From contig NZ_ABEA03000161.1 in the NCBI RefSeq assembly GCF_000171235.2, forward strand, positions 1 to 64,000: a stretch of DNA of 64,000 nucleotides, written 5' to 3'. Under the pieces are notes generated by a model. The model saw nothing but the letters and a program-made list of their open reading frames with translations, had not been told where the DNA came from and ran no database searches. The DNA comes from Geminisphaera colitermitum TAV2 (GTDB lineage: Bacteria > Verrucomicrobiota > Verrucomicrobiia > Opitutales > Opitutaceae). Numbering within the stretch: the stretch's first letter is position 1; every line of letters starts with the position of its first letter. This document shows, piece by piece, positions 35,301 to 44,449 of the stretch. The position numbers were made by a program, and so were the translations under genes.

Positions 35301-38300
35301 CGGCTGCGGAACCGGCGAAGTCGGCGGAGATAGCCGCCTCTGAAACCAAGGCCACGCCTGCGGCGTCGCAATCTTCTGTGCAGGGGCCCGCCGGCGGAGC
35401 CGGGAGCGCGCCCAACCCGAGGTCCGGTGCTGAAACCGGCGAGGTTCCTGCGCCAATTTCCACCACGCCGGAGACGGAAGGAGGGACGCCGGACGCTGGA
35501 CGCCGGACCCAATCCCCGGAAGCGGGCGAAACGCCCGCGCCACAACCTGCGCCGGCGATTCGACGTGGGGAGAACAAGCCGGCGCACTTCGTGAAGACGC
35601 TGGTGAAGGCGGTCGGGATGAAAGGATCCGACAGGGCGAGCCGGTTTTTGTTGGATTTCGCGCCGCGCCTGCACCGGGCGAATCCGGAGGCGTTCGAGCA
35701 AATGGAGGTTCACACGCTGGACAACGCGCAGTGGACAAAGGCAGAAACCGGGAGCGCCACACCGGACAGCGCGGCAGCCTACAATCCGGAGACGAACACG
35801 CTCTACATCAACACGGACCGGGTGAAGACAGGCGAGGATATGGTGAGAGCGGTTGTGCATGAGGGGGGGCATTTTGCGGAGGCATTCGCTCTCGGGAATG
35901 AGTTTGCACAGAATCAATGGGAATCGCTGACGGATGCGCAGCGTGAGGCGTCGGCGATGGAGTATAATCCCGGCGATAGGCGCAAGGGCTCCGAGTTGAA
36001 GGGCGACATCAGTGCGCGTTCGGAGTGGGTGGCGTTCCAGTTTGCGCGGGTGATTCGCGGAGACACCGATCAGATGAATCCGCAGATGCGGACGAAGTTG
36101 CAGCGGTTTTTGACTGCCGTGCGGGATTTGGTTCGCAGGTGGTATTCAAAAAATCAGGACATCACGACGGCGGAGCTTGACCGCAAGATTCTGGAGGTGA
36201 TGGGGTTTTCGGAGGACGGGAAACGCATAAAATCAAAGAAGGAACCGGCTCAGCAGAGCGCAGTTCCTTCAATCCCCACTGAAGGGGCCGCGGAGTCTCC
36301 GGTTGCCCAGGTTGCCGCGAGCGAGGGAGAGTTTGCGCCGGGGCCCGTGGTGCGGGCAATCCTTGAAAACCGGCCCATTGATGAGGATTTTTCGCCAGTT
36401 GACCGGATTCGCGAGAATCTGCCCGATGCCGACGAGACGCTTGATCCAGATGCGGTCGGGGGGGCGAATAGTCAGATTGTCACGGATGATCCGGAGGCCG
36501 GGAACATGGTTTCGACGGTGCCAACGGAAGAGGGACCGGTGGTTGAGGCGAGGCAAACGGAACTAGCAGCAGAGACAGAAGCGGGCGAAACGCCCGCGCC
36601 ACAGGTTGCGCCCAAACCGGCGAAGAAGCCGCGTGCGAAGAAGGCGAAAGGGTTGTCTGACGCGGACCGGGCGGAGAATTTTTTCAGGGCGGACCGGGTT
36701 ATCCCTAGGGCCGGCGGCGGATTCGACAAGGTGGTGGATTTTACTCGCGGCGAGGATGGCAACTGGTCGGTGACGGTGTGGCGGGTGAACAAGGACGGAA
36801 GCCCGATCAAGGGGGAGCGGTTGCGCGAGCATTCGACGTTCCCGGATGAGCGGGCATTGCAGGCATGGGAGAAGGAGAATCCGGCGGGGAAGCCCGGTAT
36901 GCTGGGTTCGCCGGCAGTAGGGCAGACGTTGCGGGAGGCGGATGCCACGATGGTCGAGGACAAGGGGGAAAAGCCTTTGCTCGACACGGCGAACACCAAC
37001 GCGGAGATCATCAAGCTGGCCGCCATCGAACTCAAGTCGTGGCCGGAGTCGGTCAAGGCCGCCGACGGCAGCGGGATCGACATGAGGGTGGCCGACAAGG
37101 GGAGCATGAGTGCCCGGGTGTGGCATCTGATCCGGGAGAGCCAGGGCAACACGCTTCACCGGTTGAAGGCCGGATGGTTGCCGCGCGTTCCGGAAACATT
37201 GAAAAATGCCCAGGTGAGACTGGTGGACGAGCGGGACAATACCCGCGTATTCGTGCGCAAATACGAGGGGGGGATTCATCACGCGGTGGTTGTCAGGCCG
37301 GACGGAAGCATTGCGGAGCAACGGCCGTTCGAGGGGAGCCTGACGACGCAATTCCCCGTCACGAAGGGGGATTTTCCGCGAAGCCGTCAGCAATACATGC
37401 GGGTGGACTGGGTTCACCCCGATATTGAAGACAATGGGCTACGCCGGACCGCACCCAAAGCGACGCCTCCCGACACAACTTCCGGCTCAGGCCGGGAGGA
37501 ATTCCGCCAAAACCCTGACACGGAGGGCGGGCGGGGTCAAGTCTTGGGTTCGCCGGCCGTAACGCCGCCGGCGGCGGCAGAGATGGAGAAGGAGCCGGGG
37601 CCGGGCAGGGAATTCAGCCGATTCCCGGACAGTCTGCGGGATCGCGGGCAGCCGGTGGAGCAGATCGAATACGATGTGCGCCATCAGGAGGACGTGGCGA
37701 AGGAGGCCAAGCGGATTATCAAGGATCGAAGTGAGGCCGGAGCGGAGGCGATGGCCTTGGATCGGGGTTCCGGTCTGAATGGCGATGTGCGGGTGGGCAT
37801 CATCGGAGAACTGATGGGGCGGCGCGCGGCGGAGTTGAAGGATGCCAAGACACCCGCCGATGTGGAGCGGATCACGAGGGAGCTAAACCGGCTGGCAGGC
37901 GCGGCGCAGCCGACGCTTGCGACGGAAGCAGGGCAGCAGATTGCGATGTTTGCGCACATGTATCGGGATCAGCGGGTGGCCGCGCCGGCGGAATATGTGA
38001 AGGCGGTCCATACGCGGCAGAACAACCGGATGGGGAAGGCGGCAACGGAGGCCGTGGACGGGGCGGCAGACGAGTTGAACAAGGCTTCACGCAAGGCAGT
38101 CGGGAAAGCGGCCGAGGAAACGGAAAAGGGGTTGCGGACAGTGAAGGTGAGCAAGGCGATCTGGCAGCAGTATCGCGAGGACGCGGCGCAAAAGATGGTG
38201 GACATGGTTGACCGGGTGGCGGACGAAAAATCGCCGAAATCGCCGTTGCAGGAGTTTGCCGGGCGTATCGTGAAGGAGATGCAGGCGAGAATGGAAGGCG

Positions 38301-40855
38301 TGATGCCGAAGACTCCGGAGGCTCCGGAGGCTCCGGCGGTAGAGTTGCTGCGCGAGGCGATGGCGAACCGGGAAAAATACGGCGAGGTTTTTGAAACGGT
38401 GCGCGAGACGTTCGTGAAGGAGTTTGGCGAGGGGTCGCCTGCGGTGCGGGAGATTGACCTGGCGCTGGCGAACATCGGGGCGCGGCCGTATTCGGATGCG
38501 TTGCTTGACCGGGCGATCCGCGAGGCGCACCGGACGATGCGGGTAAAGGTGCGCGACTTGGCGAGGCAGCATATGACGCGGGTGGATGTGCACGCGGAAG
38601 GGCTGGCGGCTGACTTGGTGAAGCAGGCGGGGTTGACGGGCGCGGACGCGGATCGGGTGGCGGCGGAGTTCACGGAGCGCGTCAAGGGGATGCTCGGCGA
38701 GGAGCGCAGGAAGGCGCTGAAGCAGATGAAGGAGCGGATCGACACTCCGAAGGCGCGGAGGGTGTTGAATGTGATCGAGCGTTCCGGGGTTTTGAATAAT
38801 CTGGGGGCGCTGTCACGCGCTGATATGCGCGATGTGGTGGCGAAGCAGTTGAAATTGCCGGAAGTGACGCCGGGGCAGATGAAGAAGATCGCGGTGATCG
38901 CGGACCGGATCGAGACGGCGCCGAACTCAACGGCAAAGGCGCGGGCGCAATTGGATTTGCTGGATGAAATGAGGCTGGTCCGTGGCGTGGGGCGGGTGGA
39001 TATTGCGATGGCATTCTGGTATGCGAATTTGCTTTCCGGATACACGACCCAACTGGTCAATGCGACGGGCAACGCGATGCTGGGGGCGTTGCAACTGGCT
39101 TCGGTGGCAGTGGCCGATCCGAAGCGTGCGGGAGATGCGGTGCGGGGTTATCTTGAGGGGGCCGGGACGGGGTTTGCGGATGCGCGTTCGATCATGGGCC
39201 GGGGGTTTGGAAGCAAGGAACTGGTGGCGGCGTCGAACAATGACGTGAGCGGCGGCGAGAATGTGAAGACGGGCGAGGGAAGCAATGTGCTGGAGATTGT
39301 GGCGCGCGGTGATGCCGGGGGGCGGGTGTCGCAGGCGGTGGCGAAGCCGTTGCGGTATGTTTACCGGGTGATGCGGGCCATCGACTCGATTTTTTACCAT
39401 TCGGCACGCGAGGCGCACATGCGGGTGGCGGTGGCGAAGTTGCTGGAGGGGAAGTTTTCGGGGGCGGAGTTGCGGAAGCGTGTCCGGGAATCGCTTGGGA
39501 CCGCGCCGGACCAGTTGTTGCGGGCCAGGCGGCAGGCGGAGGCGGAGGGATTCTCGGGGCATGATCTTTCGCAGCGGGTGTTTGACTTGATGCAGGAGCA
39601 TCGGGTGCGCGGGCTTGGCACCGAGACGCTGGCGAGCGCCGTCCATTTTGGTTTGGAATCGACCTACAACCAGAAGCCGGAGGGCTGGGCGGGTGTGCTG
39701 GCCGGCGCGGTAAGCGACGCGGCGGAGAGCTTCAAGCCCGGCGGCGTGCCGGTGCTGAAGGCATTTTTGCCTTTCCTGAAGGTGCCGACGAACGTTTTCA
39801 ACACGGCGCTCAATTTTACGCCGGTGGGGTTGGCCCGGGCCAGATTGGGCGTGGTGACACAGGAGAGGGCTGCGGACGGTTCGCGTGTGCGGAGGGAGTT
39901 TAACTCCGAAGAGCGGGCGCGGCTGGCGGTGCAGTCAATCGCGGGGTCGGTGCTGCTTACGTCGCTGGGTTTGCTGGCGTATGGTTCGGGGGATGACGAT
40001 GAGGAGCCGTGGTTTTCGATCACGGCGAGCGGGCCGTCGGATTACCGGCATCGCCAGCAACTGGAGGGGGCGGGGTGGCGGCGCAACACGATCAAGCTGG
40101 GGAAGGTGCGCATCCCTTATCAGGATTCGCCGCTGAATGTGCCGCTGGCGCTGGTCGGCAGTTATTTGGATGCGTTGCGTTACGGGAAGGAGAAGGAGGA
40201 GACGGTGGCGGCGCGGGCCATCGGTGCGACGCTTGGGGCTTCGCGGGTGATTTTTGACACGTCGATGCTTTCGGGGATGGGGCAGTTGATGGACATGGTG
40301 CAGGGGAAGGCGTCGCCGGATGCGGTGACACGGTTTCTGGCGAGCGTGCCGTCAAATGCGCTGGTGCCGGGCGTGAACTTGATGCGGCAGGTGGACAGGA
40401 CGATCAATCCGAAGGTTTACGAGACGGACGGGCCACTGGGTGCGACGGGGGCGCAGTTGCCGTTTGTGCGGGCAACGGGGAGCGTCAAAACGGATATTCT
40501 GGGCGAGGAGGTGGAGCGGTCGCCGCTGGAGCGGTTTGTCCACATGGAGGAAGGCGATCCACTGCGCGAGGTGCTGAAGGATAAAAAGCTGTTCATCACG
40601 GTGCCGTCGAAGAGCACGAAGCTGGGCAACCGGCAGATGACGGATGTGGAATACCGGCACTATGTGCAGATCAGCGGGCGGGGTATCGCACGGCGGTTGA
40701 GGCCGCTGGTGCCGGCGTTGAGGCGGTTGCCGGCGGAGTCGGCAGAGAAGCTGGTCACGGCAGTGACACGGGAGGAGCGGGATCGGGCGAAGGCGATGCT
40801 CCCGGCATTGATGCGCCAGCCGGGGGTGAGATTTAATCCGTTCGATGCGGATTAG
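32399..40855 (+). CDS. 2,818-residue phage megaprotein with HEGGH protease motif
   Basis: This is the largest gene in the window. The N-terminal 450 residues are charged and helical. About 560-790 contain Ala/Gly-rich hydrophobic stretches (GVGAAVGAEVAMQGADVAG; AVGQAVVTAGLMGGGAGFL). A probable zinc metallopeptidase lies near 1110-1215: VVHEGGHFAEAF puts HExxH at 1154-1158, with a candidate Glu ligand near 1209. About 1560-1670 (GGIHHAVVVRPDGSIAEQ) recalls PBECR-type domains of polyvalent phage proteins. About 1830-2200 is long helical sequence. The last 500 residues (PFLKVPTNVFNTALNFTP; hydrophobic LAVQSIAGSVLLTSLGLLAY near 2510) resemble the C-termini of giant DarB-like internal proteins. 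It is probably packaged in the virion and ejected into the cell; this is inference. Proline-rich linkers contain REP-derived GETPAPQ. Confidence 0.75.
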   Translation: MDFTTLDDLDGEDVFSDAYADKMARRNVRRAAQAVRKQRNFTTKQEEGVRADAYKARGLDVDRDIAGRVFPADSEANRAAGVRAPRVGTSGQVDPDDLAGVDASVAELPAMRIEPPQLKVARAERSKLREVVKFHEDSLKQWKKGEGKDLVFQDDGEGGEIDTGPLAGQMAQLEKDAGETVGFLEGAFTSAERGQPTEKAKAARAELDALAPKYEALKQKRQRMLEDKKRAEEVYGRANQSYGKILTDTYGVSGDNVESAVVAENAERAVRGEAPIDKSALAEVTTLADPDDGLPVYSGQRIGPNEKTTKLRKGYRREVDGQADGTAIVTDYPLEAFRKTADGSADLVSSALSAKVGQRIENGEGVGIDAEVMELDRLRKSGVKSVDGRPIDDVIGEKGGEDAVNDATLWNSVRRLEKRIAGIDVEMPGANDARKKSLADMRAVYSRTLAEKRGLMDQLAGRGEGFWGTLARTGADALKSFASGGNALLKMVGDIYGLATGDFDNAASRTGKEGMEFWQGKKSDRARMLEGARSQKVDSEEGWHRQAWAYIRETASNPALLANVLAEQAPNFVGTGGVGTAARVGAEKLLLRKAVTDAAKLAAATRAARIGVGAAVGAEVAMQGADVAGDFYADFMQRLEAMPEGRAKQIPEIAELMEGGASLDGAKLAYGLAEARKTAVLAGGISGLTKFLPGAQTIEKTLVGGGAKKEAKEVAKKTLGKRVAGAVGGAGGEATSEAVEEGGGQVASNLMAKPVDPERPLMKGVGEAVGQAVVTAGLMGGGAGFLNGGGEGGATRSNAQPDPKNGPTTLNWSIENPDTGGVETVTVSGATDAEARQKTSEMFPMLAKYEAGAVPSKEDQMAAFTRAREVNGRNAAPAGDEDFSPEVDDELRAEMGGEPGGEKLAGTVKRGDIVATRAGDFRVLGRHEETGALKVRWEDGREATLTPDTFGKYFEGATVREATSPTAPAAEPAKSAEIAASETKATPAASQSSVQGPAGGAGSAPNPRSGAETGEVPAPISTTPETEGGTPDAGRRTQSPEAGETPAPQPAPAIRRGENKPAHFVKTLVKAVGMKGSDRASRFLLDFAPRLHRANPEAFEQMEVHTLDNAQWTKAETGSATPDSAAAYNPETNTLYINTDRVKTGEDMVRAVVHEGGHFAEAFALGNEFAQNQWESLTDAQREASAMEYNPGDRRKGSELKGDISARSEWVAFQFARVIRGDTDQMNPQMRTKLQRFLTAVRDLVRRWYSKNQDITTAELDRKILEVMGFSEDGKRIKSKKEPAQQSAVPSIPTEGAAESPVAQVAASEGEFAPGPVVRAILENRPIDEDFSPVDRIRENLPDADETLDPDAVGGANSQIVTDDPEAGNMVSTVPTEEGPVVEARQTELAAETEAGETPAPQVAPKPAKKPRAKKAKGLSDADRAENFFRADRVIPRAGGGFDKVVDFTRGEDGNWSVTVWRVNKDGSPIKGERLREHSTFPDERALQAWEKENPAGKPGMLGSPAVGQTLREADATMVEDKGEKPLLDTANTNAEIIKLAAIELKSWPESVKAADGSGIDMRVADKGSMSARVWHLIRESQGNTLHRLKAGWLPRVPETLKNAQVRLVDERDNTRVFVRKYEGGIHHAVVVRPDGSIAEQRPFEGSLTTQFPVTKGDFPRSRQQYMRVDWVHPDIEDNGLRRTAPKATPPDTTSGSGREEFRQNPDTEGGRGQVLGSPAVTPPAAAEMEKEPGPGREFSRFPDSLRDRGQPVEQIEYDVRHQEDVAKEAKRIIKDRSEAGAEAMALDRGSGLNGDVRVGIIGELMGRRAAELKDAKTPADVERITRELNRLAGAAQPTLATEAGQQIAMFAHMYRDQRVAAPAEYVKAVHTRQNNRMGKAATEAVDGAADELNKASRKAVGKAAEETEKGLRTVKVSKAIWQQYREDAAQKMVDMVDRVADEKSPKSPLQEFAGRIVKEMQARMEGVMPKTPEAPEAPAVELLREAMANREKYGEVFETVRETFVKEFGEGSPAVREIDLALANIGARPYSDALLDRAIREAHRTMRVKVRDLARQHMTRVDVHAEGLAADLVKQAGLTGADADRVAAEFTERVKGMLGEERRKALKQMKERIDTPKARRVLNVIERSGVLNNLGALSRADMRDVVAKQLKLPEVTPGQMKKIAVIADRIETAPNSTAKARAQLDLLDEMRLVRGVGRVDIAMAFWYANLLSGYTTQLVNATGNAMLGALQLASVAVADPKRAGDAVRGYLEGAGTGFADARSIMGRGFGSKELVAASNNDVSGGENVKTGEGSNVLEIVARGDAGGRVSQAVAKPLRYVYRVMRAIDSIFYHSAREAHMRVAVAKLLEGKFSGAELRKRVRESLGTAPDQLLRARRQAEAEGFSGHDLSQRVFDLMQEHRVRGLGTETLASAVHFGLESTYNQKPEGWAGVLAGAVSDAAESFKPGGVPVLKAFLPFLKVPTNVFNTALNFTPVGLARARLGVVTQERAADGSRVRREFNSEERARLAVQSIAGSVLLTSLGLLAYGSGDDDEEPWFSITASGPSDYRHRQQLEGAGWRRNTIKLGKVRIPYQDSPLNVPLALVGSYLDALRYGKEKEETVAARAIGATLGASRVIFDTSMLSGMGQLMDMVQGKASPDAVTRFLASVPSNALVPGVNLMRQVDRTINPKVYETDGPLGATGAQLPFVRATGSVKTDILGEEVERSPLERFVHMEEGDPLREVLKDKKLFITVPSKSTKLGNRQMTDVEYRHYVQISGRGIARRLRPLVPALRRLPAESAEKLVTAVTREERDRAKAMLPALMRQPGVRFNPFDAD
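35522..35543 (+). repeat. REP-like palindrome inside the megaprotein gene, copy 1
   Basis: GCGGGCGAAACGCCCGCG then CCAC, read as AGETPAP. The 22 bp are identical to 36581-36602 and differ by two bases from the host palindrome at 3339-3360. Confidence 0.9.
36581..36602 (+). repeat. REP-like palindrome inside the megaprotein gene, copy 2
   Basis: The 22 bp are identical to copy 1 at 35522-35543. It is in the same frame, again giving AGETPAPQ, within another Pro-rich linker. Confidence 0.9.
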
Positions 40856-40863
40856 GGACGGTG

Positions 40864-41151
40864 CTATTCACACGTCATTTCCAACTTGATCGCGAAGACT
40901 CCGCTTTTCCTTTTTGTGCTAAGTATCTTGCACTTGTAGGTGAGGCCTTCCACCTCAATGAGGAGCTTAAACGCTTTGATTTTTGCGTCTATTATCGCTT
41001 CTTCGCGCGTTTCTTTCCAGTCGCCTTGAACTATCACTGTTTGGGGAGGGCGAGTCGAGTTTTGGGCGTTGGCAAGCGGGGTGCAGATAAACATACCCAA
41101 AACGAGAAGGAAGGTTAATTGCCGGAATCTGTTTTTGGTAAGAAAGATCAT
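40864..41151 (-). CDS. Small exported phage protein, unknown
   Basis: 95 residues with a clear signal peptide (basic start, LTFLLVLGMFICTPLANAQ, predicted cut after ANA). The rest is a short alpha/beta domain (KETREEAIIDAKIKAFKLLI) with two cysteines. Not recognised. AT-rich codon use compared with neighbours suggests separate origin, and an exported accessory protein in a prophage may alter the host envelope. It is convergent with the megaprotein gene, 8 bp apart. Confidence 0.65.
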   Translation of the reverse strand: MIFLTKNRFRQLTFLLVLGMFICTPLANAQNSTRPPQTVIVQGDWKETREEAIIDAKIKAFKLLIEVEGLTYKCKILSTKRKSGVFAIKLEMTCE

Positions 41152-41203
41152 AATCCCCTTCTGCTTCGTCTAAAACCGATCGCAGACAAGCACAAAATAG
41201 CCG

Positions 41204-41587
41204 TCACCATCCCCAACCGCCCCGGCCACCGCCCCAGCCATTACCGTAACCGTAGCCGTAGCCACCAGCGCCGCCGAGTTCGGTATCGGCGATGTCGAGG
41301 ATGGTGGTGCGCAGGGCTCCGCGTGGGGCCGAAGGCGTCATGTAGGTGGGTTCGTCGTCGGGGGGAGGGGGGAGTTGCGGGGCGGACTGCGGCATGGCCG
41401 CCGCCATCGCAGTCGCGTTTGATCTGGCTTCCTTGCGGGCGGATTTGCGGGTTTCGTAGGCGGCGTGCCTGGCGTCGCGAGTCGCCCGCCAGTCCTCCGA
41501 GAGGGTGTCGCGTCGGGTGGATTTCGCCGCCGCCTCGGTGTCGCGTCGGGTGGCCGCGTTGGTCTTGGTTTCTGTGTCTTCGGCCAT
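41204..41587 (-). CDS. Gly/Tyr-rich-tailed small phage protein
   Basis: 127 residues, not recognised. The basic helical N-terminus has a near-repeat (ATRRDTEAAAKSTRRDT), the middle is Pro-rich, and the last 25 residues are GGAGGYGYGYGNGWGGGRGG-type. Such tails occur on adhesive or capsid-surface proteins. It follows the tail gene by 13 bp and probably belongs to the leftward virion operon. Confidence 0.6.
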   Translation of the reverse strand: MAEDTETKTNAATRRDTEAAAKSTRRDTLSEDWRATRDARHAAYETRKSARKEARSNATAMAAAMPQSAPQLPPPPDDEPTYMTPSAPRGALRTTILDIADTELGGAGGYGYGYGNGWGGGRGGWGW

Positions 41588-41600
41588 GTTCTCGTCTCCT

Positions 41601-44447
41601 TTAGCCGATTTCGCCGGGCGGCTTGGCGTCGTCGCCGAGCGGGAAAATGGGGGTTTGCTTCGGTATCTCGGACGTCACTACCGTGTGCCGCCAGTATTGC
41701 TTGCCGTCCTCACCGACGAACGCGGGCTCTGGCTTGCTGCTGAGCGTCCATTTTTTGTTGTCGGGTGCGGGCGGACCGCCCGAGACGATTATGACTGGTC
41801 CGGTGCGGTAGCCAAGCGAGTCCCACAAGCCGAACGAGTTGCCCAAACTCCATGTGTTGTGGCCGCGGTATTCAGGATCGAAGGCACTGGTGCGCCCGTC
41901 GATGACGGCGATGGGGACGGTGGAAGGTTGGGGGGATGGGCCGCCTCCTGTGATGTCGCCGTTTCCGCCCCAGTGGATGCCGCCATCGCCGGGATCGCCT
42001 TCTCCTGCCATCTCGGCATCGGTATAGACGCGGTAGCCTTTCAGGTGAGTGATTTCATGCACCGGCGAGTCGCCGCTTGAGAGATATGAAAGCTGCTGAA
42101 TGGCCCAATTATCCGGGTTCCAGAGGGGTGCTTCGGGGTTGTCCTCCATGTCCGGTGATTCCGAGTAGCGAATGGAGACGGTCGCCTTCACCATGATCTG
42201 CACCGGGGGTGAGGTCATCACGTTGAAGTCGTAGTGTATCGGCATTTTCTGGATGACGAGCCCGCCGCCGGGAAGCGGATCAATGGTGTCGCCCGCCTTC
42301 AATCCGAACTGGCGCTTGAAGAAGTAGGGGCGAGCGCGTCCGGGGTAGGTGAATTGCACCATGTCGGTGAATTCTTGCGCCATGCCGTCGGTGGGGTCGC
42401 CGCCGTTGGCGGTCTGCATCCAGCGGAGTTGACGCATGGGGTAGCCTTGCACGTTGTCGGTGTCGTCCGATATAAGGATGCCGGGAATGTCGCCGTCCGC
42501 CGCATCGGCGATGCCGGAGGCGTTGACCTCATCGCGGCCCCATAGGAAGGTCTCGATGAGGAGTTCGCGGAGGCCGCCGATGCTGGGGAGTTGGCGCGTG
42601 CGACGGCGGACGAGGCCGGGCTGCAGGTAGGTGAGGGTCAGGCGGGCGATGGCGTGATTGCTGCCTGCGCGGGAAACGCCTCCGAGGGTGAGCTCGGCGC
42701 TTTCGCCGTCGATGGTGCTGTATCCGATGGTGATGTCGTCGGCCTCGGGCAGTGCCGTGCCGCCTTTGGCGACGAGTCGGACAATCATGCGTTCGAGGCC
42801 GTTCATCTCCCAGTCGCTGATTGTAGGTCCGACCTGCGTCCATTCGGCGGTAGCTTCCTGAAAGCGAAGCGTCACCGTTTTGTATCCGTAGGCGGAACCT
42901 TCGCGGCGGCCCGCGTAAACGAAGCGTTCGGATTCGGCGAGGTGGGGGGAGCCGTCGGGGGCGGTGGCCGCGCCTTCGCCTTCCTCGCCCTCGGTGTCGG
43001 TGTCGATAATGGGTTCGCAGGCGTCGCCGACGGCGGGGAAGTCGTCGTTGTCGGGTGTGACAAAATACAGGTAGGTGGCTTCGAGTGTTTTGCGGCCGTC
43101 CTCGTCCTCGGTCAGCTCAATCTTGCCGCCGACGATCCAGCGGGTGGACCAAACGACATAGCCATCGGAGTCGGACCAACTCTCGCTGGCCTTGAGTGCG
43201 CCGGCCATCGGCATCGGGGTCGGGTTCTGCGGTTGCGCGCCCTCGGCAGGGGCGACGTAGGGGGATAGGTAGCGGGTGTTGTAGGCGCGCAGCCCGCCGG
43301 TGACGCCGGTGTCGAGGTCGCGGGAGATGAGCCCTTCGCCACGGGCAAATTGGTAGGTGCGCGTGGGCGCGCCGCCGGGGTCGTCCACGCCCTGATCGAC
43401 GGCGACGAAGCCCTCGGGCGTGGGCGGGATCATGCAGAAGGCCGTGATGCCGCGCAGGGTGAGCTTGCCGTTGTTGCGCACGTTGTCGCTCGTGCGCAGG
43501 ATGCCCGGCTGCTTGTAGGTGAGGACGCGGCGGGAGATGGCGACGGACGAGCCTTCGCCGCTGATCCGGAAAAGTTTCAGGTCGGTGCCGCCGTCTGGAG
43601 TGGTGCTGGTGCCGACGGTTGGCACGTCGCCGCCGGTGATGTATCCGATGCGCACTTGCACGATCTGGATCGTTTTGAGTCCGTCCGCTGCGGTAGCCGG
43701 GATGGCCGGTCCGACCTGCGTCCACTCGGCGGTGGCTTCCTGAAATTCGCGGGTAATGGTGCGCACGGCTGCGCCGCCGCCGCGTTGCTCGCCAGTGTTG
43801 ACGTAGTGCACGCCTTCCACGGTGATGAGGTGCGTGCCGGCGACAGGCTCGTTGTAGGTGACAGTTGCTTTCTGGATGAACGTCCGCCTGCGGCGATGGC
43901 GGTTGTCCTCATCCTGCCAGACGTCGTCGCCTCTGCCGGTCTCGTTCGCGCCGTCGATCAGGGGCTCCACGGCATCGCTGGCGATGGCGTAGCGGCGGGT
44001 GATGCGGCGGAGTGTGCCGTCGTTGTCGCAGGTTTCGCTCGACATGACGGCATCGGTTCGTCCCGGAGGGGTGGTTATGCCACGAACGCCTTCTGTGCGC
44101 GGTCCCGTGGAAAATTGGATGAACTGCGCCTCAAGGTAATCGCGTCCGTCCTCGCCGATGATTTCGCGGAGTTTGCCGACTTGGGTTTCGTCGGTGGGGT
44201 GGATCTCTTCGTAAACGCGGGCGAGGTCGTGTTCAACGCCTTGATCCGGGGCGAAATCGAGTTGGGGTTGCTCGATGAGGAGGCATTGCGTGTATTTGAC
44301 GTCGGGCGTTCCCCAGGGGAGGAAGACGGTGTCAAGGCTGGCTGGATCGGCAGCGTCGCCGCGAACTTCGTAGAGCCGGATGATGCGGAGGCGTCTGTCG
44401 GGGAGTTTGACGAGGCGGGGGCGGCCTTTGGGACGGAGCAGCGACAT
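41601..44447 (-). CDS. Large tail or virion surface protein with internal duplication
   Basis: 948 residues, beta-rich, no family recognised. A domain of roughly 150 residues occurs twice: one copy around FQEATAEWTQVGPAI ... LTYKQPGILRTSDN (about 235-335) and one around FQEATAEWTQVGPTI ... LTYLQPGLVRRRTR (about 530-625). A third, weaker unit may precede them. Its place directly after the connector-like gene in the capsid operon suggests a tail or tip role. The two genes are separated by 2 bp. Confidence 0.65.
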   Translation of the reverse strand: MSLLRPKGRPRLVKLPDRRLRIIRLYEVRGDAADPASLDTVFLPWGTPDVKYTQCLLIEQPQLDFAPDQGVEHDLARVYEEIHPTDETQVGKLREIIGEDGRDYLEAQFIQFSTGPRTEGVRGITTPPGRTDAVMSSETCDNDGTLRRITRRYAIASDAVEPLIDGANETGRGDDVWQDEDNRHRRRRTFIQKATVTYNEPVAGTHLITVEGVHYVNTGEQRGGGAAVRTITREFQEATAEWTQVGPAIPATAADGLKTIQIVQVRIGYITGGDVPTVGTSTTPDGGTDLKLFRISGEGSSVAISRRVLTYKQPGILRTSDNVRNNGKLTLRGITAFCMIPPTPEGFVAVDQGVDDPGGAPTRTYQFARGEGLISRDLDTGVTGGLRAYNTRYLSPYVAPAEGAQPQNPTPMPMAGALKASESWSDSDGYVVWSTRWIVGGKIELTEDEDGRKTLEATYLYFVTPDNDDFPAVGDACEPIIDTDTEGEEGEGAATAPDGSPHLAESERFVYAGRREGSAYGYKTVTLRFQEATAEWTQVGPTISDWEMNGLERMIVRLVAKGGTALPEADDITIGYSTIDGESAELTLGGVSRAGSNHAIARLTLTYLQPGLVRRRTRQLPSIGGLRELLIETFLWGRDEVNASGIADAADGDIPGILISDDTDNVQGYPMRQLRWMQTANGGDPTDGMAQEFTDMVQFTYPGRARPYFFKRQFGLKAGDTIDPLPGGGLVIQKMPIHYDFNVMTSPPVQIMVKATVSIRYSESPDMEDNPEAPLWNPDNWAIQQLSYLSSGDSPVHEITHLKGYRVYTDAEMAGEGDPGDGGIHWGGNGDITGGGPSPQPSTVPIAVIDGRTSAFDPEYRGHNTWSLGNSFGLWDSLGYRTGPVIIVSGGPPAPDNKKWTLSSKPEPAFVGEDGKQYWRHTVVTSEIPKQTPIFPLGDDAKPPGEIG

Positions 44448-44449
44448 GG

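Noticed and set aside
32399-40855. Megaprotein considered as an N4-like virion RNA polymerase, since the capsid protein is N4-gp56-like
   Set aside because: I saw no polymerase motifs; the segments instead suggest protease and internal virion domains.
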